Shown: positions 6,392 through 15,600 of the stretch, in pieces | How positions within the stretch are numbered: position 1 is the first letter of the stretch | Layout: each line of letters opens with the position of its first letter | DNA from: JBBIRT01 sp037441725 | GTDB taxonomy: Bacteria; Desulfobacterota; BSN033; UBA1163 | Reading direction: 5' to 3' | Assembly: GCA_037441725.1 (NCBI GenBank) | Contig: JBBIRT010000043.1 | Coordinates: 1 to 24,024 of the forward strand | DNA: 24,024 nt | Position numbers and translations under genes: made by a program | Notes under the pieces: generated by a model | The model's database searches: none | The model's input: the letters and a program-made list of their open reading frames with translations, nothing else | What the model was told of the DNA's origin: nothing

Positions 6392-7687
6392 GTGAAAAAT
6401 CATAAAACAAATAAAAAAGGAGAAGATTTAAATCTTGAACCTATTCAACACGCTTCCCTTTTTACCGAAAACACAAATTCTATGACTTCGCTCCAATCAG
6501 TTCCTTTTCCAGGGAATGAGATAGTGGATGCCATAGAGGATTTTGAGATTCCTCCAGAAGAACCAGAATTTATGGCTGACGAAGGAGAAGAGATTCCATT
6601 AGATCATACCTCTCAAGAGGAAATTATTTTTCAACCCCAAGATATCACATGGGAATATTTAAAAGGGCTTGAGAAGATATCTCTCCTTACACCAGAAAAA
6701 GAGGTGGAATTAGCAAAAAAGATAAAGGAGGGCGAGCGTCAGGTCAAAATTCTTGAAAATAAGACAAACCGCCTAAAAGCCCAGATACATTCCCTTTCTA
6801 ACCCCAAGAATGGAGGAAAGCGTTCTTCTCAAAAGCAAGGGGCAAAATCAAAGGCAAGGAATGGAAAGAATGGTAAGAAAAATGCCCATACCCTTTCTGA
6901 GATAAAGGAAAAAAATCTTCTCTATAAAAAGACACTCAATCAATATCAACAGACTCTTCAAGAAGTGCAAAAGGCAAAGAATGAGTTGATCCAGGCCAAT
7001 CTACGCCTGGTTGTAAGTATTGCGAAAAGATATGCCAATCGAGGACTTTCCTTTTTAGATTTGATTCAGGAAGGAAATCTCGGGCTTATTCAGGCAATGG
7101 TAAAATTCGATTACACTAAGGGCTTTAAATTCAGCACCTATGCCTCCTGGTGGATCAGGGCGGCCATTCTAAGAGCTTTTGCCGAGAAATCAAGAACAAT
7201 TCGTATCCCTAACTATCTTTTTGAAATTAAAGGGAAATTGATGAAATCCTTTAAAGACTTGGTGAAAAAGTTAGGCCGAGAACCATCCTCCCAAGAACTA
7301 TCAAAGGATAGTGGAATCCCTCTCCATGATGTGGAGAAAATCTTAAATCTCATCGAAGAACCAATCTCCCTCGATATGTCTATCGGAGAGGAGGATAGTA
7401 CCCTTGAAGACCTGATTCCTGATGAGAAAAGCCTTTCTCCAAGCGATTCGCTTTTGGAAAAAGATTTGACACATCAAATAAGGAAACTCTTATCAGGTCT
7501 ATCTCCCAGAGAAGAAAAGATCCTTCGCCTTCGTTTTGGCATAGGAGAAGATGGAGAATGTACGCTTGAAGAGATTGGAAGACAGTTTGGTCTCAGTCGG
7601 GAGAGGATCCGTCAGATTGAGGCAAAGGCCCTTGAAAGGTTGAGAGATCCAAAACGCTACAAGGAGATCAAAGAATATTTTGAATAA
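6392..7687 (+). CDS. Sigma-70-family RNA polymerase sigma factor (RpoD/RpoS-like, non-canonical)
   Basis: A 431-residue sigma-70 factor. An acidic N-terminus (about 1-82) precedes region 1.2 (WEYLKGLEKISLLTPEKEVELAKKI, about 87-111), then a lysine-rich, probably coiled or disordered insert (about 116-195), region 2 (about 196-275, ANLRLVVSIAKRYANRGLSFLDLIQEGN), region 3, and region 4 (about 365-425, LSRERIRQIEAKALERLRDP). The -35-reading residues of region 4.2 match E. coli RpoD. In region 2.4, however, the positions of RpoD Q437 and T440 are A257 and L260 (WWIRAAILRAF), so -10 recognition may differ and this may not be the principal sigma factor. It starts with GTG at 6392, preceded by AAGGGGGT. 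The leader contains a terminator. Confidence 0.9.
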   Translation: MKNHKTNKKGEDLNLEPIQHASLFTENTNSMTSLQSVPFPGNEIVDAIEDFEIPPEEPEFMADEGEEIPLDHTSQEEIIFQPQDITWEYLKGLEKISLLTPEKEVELAKKIKEGERQVKILENKTNRLKAQIHSLSNPKNGGKRSSQKQGAKSKARNGKNGKKNAHTLSEIKEKNLLYKKTLNQYQQTLQEVQKAKNELIQANLRLVVSIAKRYANRGLSFLDLIQEGNLGLIQAMVKFDYTKGFKFSTYASWWIRAAILRAFAEKSRTIRIPNYLFEIKGKLMKSFKDLVKKLGREPSSQELSKDSGIPLHDVEKILNLIEEPISLDMSIGEEDSTLEDLIPDEKSLSPSDSLLEKDLTHQIRKLLSGLSPREEKILRLRFGIGEDGECTLEEIGRQFGLSRERIRQIEAKALERLRDPKRYKEIKEYFE

Positions 7688-7695
7688 ATGGACAA

Positions 7696-7725
7696 GGGGC
7701 CTCCATAAATTTTAATGGAGGCCCC
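7696..7725. terminator. Bidirectional hairpin between convergent sigma and ferredoxin genes
   Basis: GGGGCCTCCAT (7696-7706) and ATGGAGGCCCC (7715-7725) form a perfect 11-bp stem with an eight-base loop, nine bases after the sigma-gene stop. There is no long T-tract on either side, so termination efficiency is uncertain, but the position between two convergent genes fits. Confidence 0.65.
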
Positions 7726-7742
7726 GTCACCTCTTGAGAAAC

Positions 7743-7931
7743 TCATTCCTCCATTTCAATGGCTTCGACCGGACAGTTTTCAACCGCTTCCTTACAAGAT
7801 TCCATCACCTCTTCAGGGACCTCATCCACGATGACACGGGCCTTATCATTATTCATCTCAAATACTTCAGGACAAGTCTCTGAACAAAGCCCACATCCAA
7901 TGCAGGTCTCCTCATCTACCACAACTCTCAT
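7743..7931 (-). CDS. Small single-cluster [4Fe-4S] ferredoxin
   Basis: A 62-residue electron carrier. Cysteines at 10, 13, 16 and 20 form CIGCGLCSETCP, and two more lie at 46 and 53. As in Thermotoga and Desulfovibrio gigas ferredoxins, C10, C13, C16 and C53 would bind one [4Fe-4S] cluster while C20 and C46 form a disulfide, and the second cluster of the 2[4Fe-4S] type is lost. The acidic C-terminus (VEAIEMEE) is usual. AGGAGG precedes the ATG. It follows the DedA-type gene by a short gap on the same strand; no partner enzyme is adjacent, so its redox partners are unknown. Confidence 0.94.
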   Translation of the reverse strand: MRVVVDEETCIGCGLCSETCPEVFEMNNDKARVIVDEVPEEVMESCKEAVENCPVEAIEMEE

Positions 7932-7968
7932 GGACTATCCTCCTTTCTTTCGGGAATTGAATGATGAG

Positions 7969-8664
7969 CTATTTCTTTTTTAATAAATCCATGACCATTT
8001 TTAAAGGCTGATAAGGCCTTCCCCTAAATTTAGAATAGAGGAAGATAAAAACCAAGCCCATCCCGATCAAGATGAAGATTGAAAAGAGCGTCTCCAGTGA
8101 ATCTAAATGGGCAGCAATCTTTTCATAAGTAGACCCAATCCACCATCCAAAAAAACCAAGGAAGAGACATCTGAATATTGAACCCAAAAAGGTGTAAAGA
8201 GTAAAGGGCTGAAATGGAATCCTGAGGAGCCCTGCAAGAATGGAGATGAGAGAGATAGGAAAGACTGGAATGGCTCGGGAAAAGAAGATACTCCACGCCT
8301 CCTTTTTTCCACGGAACCGCCTTTCCAATCGCTCAATCTCATTCCAATTCACCCCTAAAAACCGCTGAAAACGAATGACCAATATCTTTCCACCATAATA
8401 ACTGATCGTATACCCAATAAAAGATCCTAAGGTTGAAGCAAATGTACCTGGGAGAACGATGATCCATAGGATTTGGAGCAAAGCCGTAGGGATGGAGGAT
8501 TGGGGAGAAATAAGAAGAAACCCTGCTCCCATGAGGATCAATGGTGAAGGGATAGGGATGATGATCTGCTCAATCATCACCCCAGTGAAGACTGAGAGCT
8601 GACCATGAGTTCTCATCAAATCCATAATCCATTGGGTAATCTCTGAGGTCAAGAACCCCTCCAA
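7969..8664 (-). CDS. DedA/SNARE-associated (VTT-domain) inner-membrane protein
   Basis: About 231 residues with several hydrophobic segments. Family marks are EQIIIPIPSPLILMGAGFL near the N-terminus, GSFIGYTISYYGGK, and FFSRAIPVFPISLISILAGLLRIPF, which corresponds to the conserved SRF-P-hR segment of DedA proteins. The family works in membrane homeostasis, and some members flip undecaprenyl phosphate or phospholipids; the role here is inferred only from family. A GTG at 8670 would give two more residues but touches the AAGGAG directly; the TTG at 8664 has five-base spacing, so I prefer it. The basic C-terminus (PLKMVMDLLKKK) should be cytoplasmic. Confidence 0.88.
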   Translation of the reverse strand: MEGFLTSEITQWIMDLMRTHGQLSVFTGVMIEQIIIPIPSPLILMGAGFLLISPQSSIPTALLQILWIIVLPGTFASTLGSFIGYTISYYGGKILVIRFQRFLGVNWNEIERLERRFRGKKEAWSIFFSRAIPVFPISLISILAGLLRIPFQPFTLYTFLGSIFRCLFLGFFGWWIGSTYEKIAAHLDSLETLFSIFILIGMGLVFIFLYSKFRGRPYQPLKMVMDLLKKK

Positions 8665-8819
8665 CTGCACTCCTTCATAACTTTAGAAGAACATCCTGTC
8701 AAGAAAATCTTTCGAGAGTGTTGAAAAAGTTTTCAAATTGATCCGCATTCAAAGATTCTCAGAAAGACCCCTCTCGGTCCAAAAATAAGTTCCCTCCTCA
8801 GGGGGTAGCCCTCTCTCTT

Positions 8820-9257
8820 TCAGAGTCCAAACTTCACCCTCTCAATATCCTTCTCTTTCATATTATTGGCAATGGTCCAAAAATAGGCCTCTCCTGTATA
8901 CACATGGAAGATGACCAGCAGTGGGTCTTCAGGCCCTTTGATGCCGATAGACTTGAGAAAGGGTCTATCCTCAAGAACCTTTCTTTTAAGGGAAAGGTCA
9001 TCAATAAACTTTACCCTCCCTGAGACTCTCATCATGGGCCCTAAATCTGGTCCAGGGGCATAAAAACAGACCTCGATCTTATTATTCTCTTTCAGTTGCT
9101 GACAGATTGATTTGACTGACTCCGTCTGGAAATAAAAACCCTTTTCATCTGCAAACCACATCTGGAGGGCTCTCACCCTTGGTTGATCTCCTTCTGTGGT
9201 GGCCACATAACAGACACGATTCTCATTGGCAAACTTAACAAAATCCTGAAAGTTCAT
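8820..9257 (-). CDS. Pyridoxamine 5'-phosphate oxidase-fold (PPOX) flavoprotein
   Basis: A 145-residue split-barrel flavin-binding-type protein: NRVCYVATTEGDQPRVRALQMWFADEKGFYFQT is the usual first sheet, NNKIEVCFYAPG the dimer strand, and MMRVSGRVKFIDD the next one. Relatives bind FMN or F420 and reduce varied substrates; pyridoxal synthesis itself is unlikely for this short form. I start at the ATG at 9257, with GGGAGGAG seven bases upstream; the frame stays open to 9338, but the added 27 residues look unlike the family. It lies upstream of the DedA gene with a 155-bp gap, so separate transcription is possible. Confidence 0.85.
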   Translation of the reverse strand: MNFQDFVKFANENRVCYVATTEGDQPRVRALQMWFADEKGFYFQTESVKSICQQLKENNKIEVCFYAPGPDLGPMMRVSGRVKFIDDLSLKRKVLEDRPFLKSIGIKGPEDPLLVIFHVYTGEAYFWTIANNMKEKDIERVKFGL

Positions 9258-9765
9258 ATTGGTCTCCTCCCTTTTCAAAATGAGATTGAGCAATTCTCTT
9301 CCCTTAAAGAACAGAGGATTTTGAATCTCCTTTATCACGATAGGATAAAAGGTTTCAAGACCTTCTATTCCCCATTCAGGGAGATCAAATTGCTACTGAA
9401 TAGATTGACATACTTTTTAAATATTTTCCAACAAGATTTTTATCCTCTTAAGGTTTTACTCCTTTCAAACTCCTGCCGGTTTTTAATCTTTTTTTAATTA
9501 AAGCCTCTCCCCCATCATTTAAATCATGGAGGTCTTCTCCTTCATGAGAGGGATCTTGTTGCAAAGAGATGGAAAAACCGATTAAATAATGAAATTGATG
9601 AGGATACAGACTGATTTCTTAATTTTATGGAAAGGTCACCCCAAAATAGGAACACGGGTTACTTGGAAGGGAAAAGGGGAAAGAACTTCTCACAGGATTC
9701 TCTTTTAAGAATCCAATCTTTTTACCATGATTTTAATACTAAAAATAGATGAGGAGGAGTGATCT
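9258..9765. other. Intergenic region between divergent PPOX and LhgO-like genes
   Basis: About 500 bases without a convincing gene; the short frames here lack ribosome-binding sites or family features. A terminator-like hairpin at 9695-9723 is the only clear structure. A TTGACA at 9405-9410 on the plus strand has no acceptable -10 partner. Confidence 0.6.
9695..9723 (+). terminator. Terminator-like hairpin in the 5' leader of the LhgO-like gene
   Basis: GGATTCT (9695-9701) pairs perfectly with AGAATCC (9708-9714) across a six-base loop, followed by TCTTTTT. It points toward the LhgO-like gene, 43 bases before its start. No plus-strand gene lies upstream for two kilobases, so it would act only on a leader transcript. 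Confidence 0.45.
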
Positions 9766-10812
9766 GTGGAGGTAGTGGTCATTGGTGGCGGGATCATAGG
9801 GTGTCATGTTGCCTATCGAATGGCGAAGGAAGGGAAAGAGGTCTTTCTCTTAGAAAAGGAAAAAGCCCTTGGAGAACATACGAGTACCCGAAACAGTGGA
9901 GTAATTCATGGAGGAATCTATTACCCTCAAGGATCCTTAAAAGCCCGATTATGCGTGAGGGGCAGACACTTGACCTATGAATTCCTTCGAAACAACGCTA
10001 TTCCACATTGGAAATGTGGAAAGATCATTGTGGCCTTGGTGCCCTCTGAGTTGATGGCCCTGGAGGATTTAAAAAAGAGAGGAGAGGAAAATGGTGTAGA
10101 GAATCTAAGACTGATTGATAAAACCGAAGCTCAAAGCATGGAGCCCCGCGTCAAATGCCTGGCCGCCCTCCATTCCCCTGAAACAGGAATTCTGGACATG
10201 GCCACCTATATGAGGGGAATCGAGAAAATTTTAAAAGGGTTGGGGGTGAGCATAGTAAAGCAGTGCAGGGTCTTGGGCATTGATGACCGGAATATCCTGA
10301 CGACAAGCCGAGGAAAGATGGAGGCCGAGATGATTATCAATGCAGCTGGACTTTATAGCGACTCCATTGCAAAGATGTGTGGGCTTGAAGGATATGAGAT
10401 CTTCCCTTATAAGGGGGATTACTTCAATACAACCGAAGAGGTCATTAGGGGGCTGGTCTATCCAGTTCCAGATTCCCCTTATTCCTTAGGAATCCATTTG
10501 ACCCGAACCCTTGGCCAAGAAACCCTGATTGGACCTTCCGCGCTCAAGGGATTGGACAAGGAGGACTATGAGATCAAAACTTCTCGGGAAGAGTTTGAAA
10601 GAGGGGCCTTAGCCATGGTTCCTGATTTTAATATCCACCGAATTTACCCTGGTTATTCAGGCAACCGCCCCAAACTATTTTATCGGGGTGAGCTACAGAC
10701 AGATTTCTTAATCCTGAAGCAAGAGAATGGAAGGATTCACCTCTTGGGAATGGAATCTCCAGGATTGACCGCTGCCCCAGCCATAGCTGAATATGTTGGG
10801 AAGATGATTTAA
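9766..10812 (+). CDS. FAD-dependent oxidoreductase, L-2-hydroxyglutarate oxidase-like
   Basis: A 348-residue DAO-type flavoprotein. The dinucleotide-binding motif VIGGGIIG is at 5-12, with LLEKE after strand 2. RNSGVIHGGIYYPQGSLKARLC at about 42-63 is close to the corresponding part of LhgO/YgaF, and SPETGILDM and the C-terminal GMESPGLTAAPAIAEYV are also typical. LhgO oxidises L-2-hydroxyglutarate and passes electrons to quinone; the protein here is shorter than E. coli LhgO, so the substrate could be another 2-hydroxyacid or glycerol-3-phosphate-like compound. It starts with GTG at 9766 with GAGGAGGAG upstream. It heads the long plus-strand gene run. Confidence 0.82.
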   Translation: MEVVVIGGGIIGCHVAYRMAKEGKEVFLLEKEKALGEHTSTRNSGVIHGGIYYPQGSLKARLCVRGRHLTYEFLRNNAIPHWKCGKIIVALVPSELMALEDLKKRGEENGVENLRLIDKTEAQSMEPRVKCLAALHSPETGILDMATYMRGIEKILKGLGVSIVKQCRVLGIDDRNILTTSRGKMEAEMIINAAGLYSDSIAKMCGLEGYEIFPYKGDYFNTTEEVIRGLVYPVPDSPYSLGIHLTRTLGQETLIGPSALKGLDKEDYEIKTSREEFERGALAMVPDFNIHRIYPGYSGNRPKLFYRGELQTDFLILKQENGRIHLLGMESPGLTAAPAIAEYVGKMI

Positions 10813-10890
10813 GAGAGGTTGCCTCTGAGAAGGGGATTGAATGGGTCGCCTTATTGCCATTTTTTTAAAAATTATTTTAGGATAAGGACT

Positions 10891-12093
10891 ATGGATTTCG
10901 ATTATGAAGTGATTTTAGTAGGTGGAGGCCCTGGAGGTTCAACAGCGGCAAGATATTGTGCCAAGGCCGGACTAAAGACCCTCCTCATTGAGAAGGAACG
11001 ATTTCCCAGATATAAACCCTGTGGAGGATGCCTATCAGTAAAAACAGTCCATCTTTTGGGTTTCAATCTCCATCCTGTGATTGAGAATGTGATCCATGGG
11101 GCCAAATTTACCTATTGTTTGAAAGATCCCTTCTTTATCAAATCCAAGGAACCGATTGCATATTTAGTTATGAGGGACCGCTTTGATCATCATCTTCTTC
11201 ATAGGGCAATTGATGAGGGTGCGATGATTTTGGAAGGGGAGAAAGTGATCCAGGTTGAGGAGAAAGAGGATGGGATTACTATAGAAATGAAGGGGGGTGA
11301 TCGATTTCGATGTCAATACCTCATCGGGGCAGACGGACCCAATAGTCGTGTAGCTAAGTCGATGGATCAGGCCTTTCAAAGGAATGGTGAAAACGGAATT
11401 GCCATTGAATGTGAGGTCCCTTTTGATTCCTCTATCCTTTTCCCCCCAGGGGAGACTCAATTCATCCATTTAGATTTCGGAGGGGTCCCGAATGGATATG
11501 GCTGGGTCTTTCCAAAAAAAGAGTGGCTCTCCATCGGGATCGGTGGGATGTTTAAAGAAGATGAGAAGATGAATCCCCGTCAATACTTCAACGCCTTCCT
11601 CAAAGGCCTGGATTATATCCCAGCGGGTAAGCCGATGAAGTTAATGGGCCATCCCCTCCCCTCCTTCCTTGATGAGAATCAGAAAGTCTCAAAGGGACGG
11701 ATTCTCCTCGTAGGAGATGCGGCCCATCTGATGGATCCCCTTCAGGGAGAAGGAATCTATTATGCAATCCGAAGTGGGATGCTGGCTGCAGAGGCGGTGA
11801 TCCAAGGAAAAAGAAAGGGGCTTTCTCCTGCGGAGGTATATCAAAAATCGATTTATGGAGAGATCGGCTGGAATTTAAAATGGGCCCTCTCCTTTTCACG
11901 TTTTGTCTTCCGGTTTACCAAACTGGCCTATCAAACTTTGAAGCGCTATCCTGAGTTAGGGGAGTTTTATCTCCAAGTATTAGAAGGAAAGGAGAACTAT
12001 CAGGGTTTTGTGACAAGGGTGAAAACCAGGATGAAGGGCCTTCTTAAAGGACGGCTAAGTGAAAAGATTAAGAAGGCAATGGCAAGGACCTGA
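10891..12093 (+). CDS. Geranylgeranyl reductase-family FAD-dependent protein
   Basis: A 400-residue flavoprotein of the geranylgeranyl-reductase/FixC type. Near the N-terminus is the FAD motif VILVGGGPGGSTAARYCAKAG; PCGGCLSVKT near 43-52 is the family's cysteine-bearing signature, YGWVFPK matches the Y-x-W-x-FP motif, and GRILLVGDAAHLMDPLQGEG at about 270 is the second FAD motif. Such enzymes saturate isoprenoid chains of lipids, quinones or pigments; the substrate here is unknown. The frame opens at 10819, but the extra 24 residues are unlike the family and the ATG at 10891 has AGGATAAGG upstream, so I use that. It follows the LhgO-like gene by 78 bases and precedes DUF2062 by 10. Confidence 0.88.
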   Translation: MDFDYEVILVGGGPGGSTAARYCAKAGLKTLLIEKERFPRYKPCGGCLSVKTVHLLGFNLHPVIENVIHGAKFTYCLKDPFFIKSKEPIAYLVMRDRFDHHLLHRAIDEGAMILEGEKVIQVEEKEDGITIEMKGGDRFRCQYLIGADGPNSRVAKSMDQAFQRNGENGIAIECEVPFDSSILFPPGETQFIHLDFGGVPNGYGWVFPKKEWLSIGIGGMFKEDEKMNPRQYFNAFLKGLDYIPAGKPMKLMGHPLPSFLDENQKVSKGRILLVGDAAHLMDPLQGEGIYYAIRSGMLAAEAVIQGKRKGLSPAEVYQKSIYGEIGWNLKWALSFSRFVFRFTKLAYQTLKRYPELGEFYLQVLEGKENYQGFVTRVKTRMKGLLKGRLSEKIKKAMART

Positions 12094-12103
12094 AGGGAAA
12101 AGG

Positions 12104-12598
12104 ATGGATTCTGGAAAAACCCATGCTCAAATCCCCCAGTTGAAAAACTTAATCCATAAACTCCTCCAGATTGATGATACCCCTGAGAGAACGGCTTTAG
12201 CCTATTCCATTGGAATCTTTTTGGGTTTCTCCCCATTCTTGATTCTACATACCATAACTGGGTTAGCAATAGCTTTTCTTTTTAGATTGAATCGGGTGGC
12301 GATTCTATTAGGGATCTGGTCAAACTCTCCGTGGTGGATCGTCCCTTATTATATGGTTGCCACTTATGTGGGAATGTGGGTGACTGGATTCTGGATGGAT
12401 TGGGCAGAGATCAAAGAGATCTTTCAATGGGGAGTTGAAAGAGGATTTATCAATTCAGGCTTTTGGAATCGAATCACAGCTCAATCAGGTCTCCTTCTCT
12501 CTTTCCTAATCGGTTCCCTTATCCTCTGTACCCTCCTGAGTCTGCTTGCCTATCCCCTCTCTCTGAGGTGGATTCGATTCTATCGATCCAAAAGATAA
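12104..12598 (+). CDS. DUF2062 inner-membrane protein
   Basis: A 164-residue membrane protein of the DUF2062 family. The marks are TPERTALAYSIGIFLGFSPFLILHTITGLAIAFLFRLNRVAILLGIWSNSPWWIVPYY, in which G-x-F-x-GFSP and the N-P/S-x-x-x-P-x-Y part are conserved. Three or so transmembrane segments follow, with a basic C-terminus (RFYRSKR). Function is unknown; members often sit near lipid or glycosyl-transfer genes. I start at the ATG at 12104, ten bases after the preceding stop with AAGGGAAAAGG upstream, rather than the GTG at 12059 that overlaps the previous gene. The tight spacing suggests co-transcription with the geranylgeranyl-reductase-family gene. Confidence 0.86.
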   Translation: MDSGKTHAQIPQLKNLIHKLLQIDDTPERTALAYSIGIFLGFSPFLILHTITGLAIAFLFRLNRVAILLGIWSNSPWWIVPYYMVATYVGMWVTGFWMDWAEIKEIFQWGVERGFINSGFWNRITAQSGLLLSFLIGSLILCTLLSLLAYPLSLRWIRFYRSKR

Positions 12599-12675
12599 AA
12601 CATGACCAGGCCAATGATATTCGACTCTTTCCCTACCTTGACACCTTTACCATTTTAAATGAAAAATAGATAGGT

Positions 12676-15600
12676 ATGAAAGATTTGGAAAAAGATTATC
12701 TCTCGCCCCTTAAGGCCTGGTTTGACCTTGAGGCCTTGAGGAAATGGAGACGGACTGGATGGACAGGATTGGGAGGGTCGTCCAAGGCTTACCTCTTAAC
12801 CCATTGTAGAGAGAGGATAAAAGGCCCTATGATCATCATCGTTCCCCATCTGAAGGAGGCTGAAGAGCTGATCGAAGATTTGAGATTCTTTATGAGGGAT
12901 TCAGAAACAGATCTCTCCCTCTTTCCTCCCTGGGAAACCCTTCCTTATGATGAAATTCCACCTCACCCTGAGATCCTCACAGAACGGATAAAAGTCCTCT
13001 TCTCCCTTCTCAGGGGAAAAGAGATGATAGTCATTTCTCCGATTAAGGCTTTGATGCAGAAAGTTTTAGACCCAGAGGATTTAAAACGTTCAACCCTCTC
13101 CCTCTCCTTAGGGGAAGAGGTGGATCGTGATCGATTGATCCATTTTCTCCAAGAAGGGGGATACAACCCAACAAGGATTGTTGAGGAGAGAGGTGATTTT
13201 AGTGTTCGAGGGGCAATCATCGACCTCTATGCCCCTCTATTTGAAGAACCCCTTCGGTTGGAATTTGATGGGGATCGATTGGAATCCATCCGGAGATTCG
13301 AAATTGAAGGTCAACGTTCTCTCCCAGAAGGGAAGGTCGAAGAGGTCATCCTCCTCCCAGCAAGGGATATCCCAAAAGACCCTTCAATTCAACCTTTAAA
13401 AACCCTTTTAAATTATTTCGATGGGGAGGAGATCCTCTTTATTGAAGAGGGGGAAGAGGTAGAGAGAGAGGCAGAGGGTTATTCCCATTTGATTCAAGAA
13501 CACTATGAAAAGGCCCTCTTAAAGAAAAAGAACATTCCCTCCCCTGACACGCAGTATTTGATAGGGGAAAAGGTCTCAGAACTCTTAGAAAGATTTCCTG
13601 CTATCTTTCTCCAGGCAGGTCCAATCGCTCCATCTTCGTGTCAAAAAAACTTTTCCTTTAAGATGGAGACCCATGAATCCCTTCAAAGGGAGATGAAAAC
13701 CCTTCTCACCGTTAAGACCGATTCTTTTAAAACGACTCCCTTCTCACTCATGATCAAAACCCTCAAGGGCTGGCAAGAAAAGGGGAAATTAATCTTTATC
13801 GTCTCCCATAATCCAAATCAGATTGAAAGATTGAGAGACCTCCTCTTTCAATATGGAATGGATCCCCATGTGGAAAAAGAAAAGAGGTTTAGAGAAGTTC
13901 TTGATCATTTCGAAGAAGGTCTTTTTCTTCTCATGGGTTCCCTTTCCTCAGGATTTCATAACTTACTGGAGGGGTGGACTCTACTAACCGAAGATGAAAT
14001 CTTTGGTGAGAAGAAGCGAATCATAGATAAAAAGGTTAGGACCTCAAAACCTTCCCCCTTTTGGCAGAGAGGAGGTCCATTCCTCTCTTCATACCGGGAG
14101 CTTCGAGAGGGTGATTTTATTGTTCATATCGATTATGGGATCGGTCGATTTCGGGGTCTGATCCATTTAAAGATATGGGGAGTCTCGAATGATTATCTCC
14201 TCTTAGAATATGAGGGAGGAGATAAGCTCTACCTTCCTGTGGATCGGCTCAATCTAATTCAACGCTATATCGGTGGGGATGGAAGGCCTCCAAAATTGGA
14301 TAAATTAGGAAGCTATTCATGGATAAGGGCCAAGAAGAGGGCGAAGACTGCGGTCTCCGAAATGGTGAAAGAACTTCTCGACCTATACGCAGCCAGGCAG
14401 GTTTTTCAGGGATTTCAATTCCCTCCCTTAGATCAATTCTATAAGGAGTTTGAAGCAACCTTTGAATATGAAGAAACCCCGGATCAGATGCAGGCGATTG
14501 AAGAGGTGATGAAGGATATGAGCAGCCCCAAGCCTATGGATCGCTTGATCTGTGGGGATGTAGGTTATGGAAAGACCGAAGTGGCACTGCGGGCTGCCTA
14601 CCGCTCGGTAATGAGTGGGAAACAGGTCGCCTTCTTGGTTCCCACCACAGTCTTGGCTCAACAGCATTATCAGACCTTCTGTAACCGGTTCAAGATTTAT
14701 CCGGTCGTGATTGAGATGTTGAGCCGATTTAGAAACCCTAAGGAGCAGAAAAAGATCCTCCAGGGATTAAAAGAGGGGAAGGTGGATATCATTATTGGAA
14801 CCCATCGACTTCTGCAGAAAGATGTTGCCTTCCGAGATCTTGGATTGGTGGTCATCGATGAGGAGCATCGTTTTGGGGTCACCCATAAAGAGAAGTTAAA
14901 ACAGATGAGGAAACTGGTTGATGTGATCACCCTCTCAGCCACCCCTATCCCAAGAACCTTACAGATGGCCATTTCAGGAATGCGGGATCTCAGCCTCATC
15001 CAGACCCCCCCTAAAAATCGTCTCTCGATCAGGACCTTTGTCATCCGTTTTGATGAAGAGGTGATTCGAGATGCCATCCAGAGGGAACTTGAACGGGGTG
15101 GACAGGTCTTCTTTGTCCACCATCGAGTTCAAAATATCCATGCAGTTGCCACCCATTTAAAAAGACTCCTCCCAGAGGTTTCCCTTGCCATTGCCCATGG
15201 ACAGATGAAGGAGAGGGAGTTGGAAAGAATTATGCTCCAATTTGTCAGAAAGGAGATCGATCTTCTCGTCTGCACCAGTATCATCGAATCGGGCTTGGAC
15301 ATCCCAACAGCCAATACCATCCTGATCAATCATGCGGAACGTTTTGGTCTGGCAGACCTCTATCAGATTCGGGGGCGAGTAGGACGGGGAAGCCATCAGG
15401 CTTATGCCTATCTACTCATTCCAAGGGGGCTGACCCTCTCCCAAGATGCCATGAGGAGGCTTCGAGCCATTCAGGAATTGAGCGAACTGGGATCAGGATT
15501 TAAGCTTGCAATTCAGGATCTGGAGATTCGAGGAGCAGGAAACTTGCTTGGTCCCTCACAATCTGGCCATATCGCTGCTGTGGGATTCGAACTTTACACT

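Noticed and set aside
9405..9427. Perfect TTGACA in the 9.4-kb intergenic region as a promoter
   Set aside because: No acceptable -10 element at 15-19 bp downstream.
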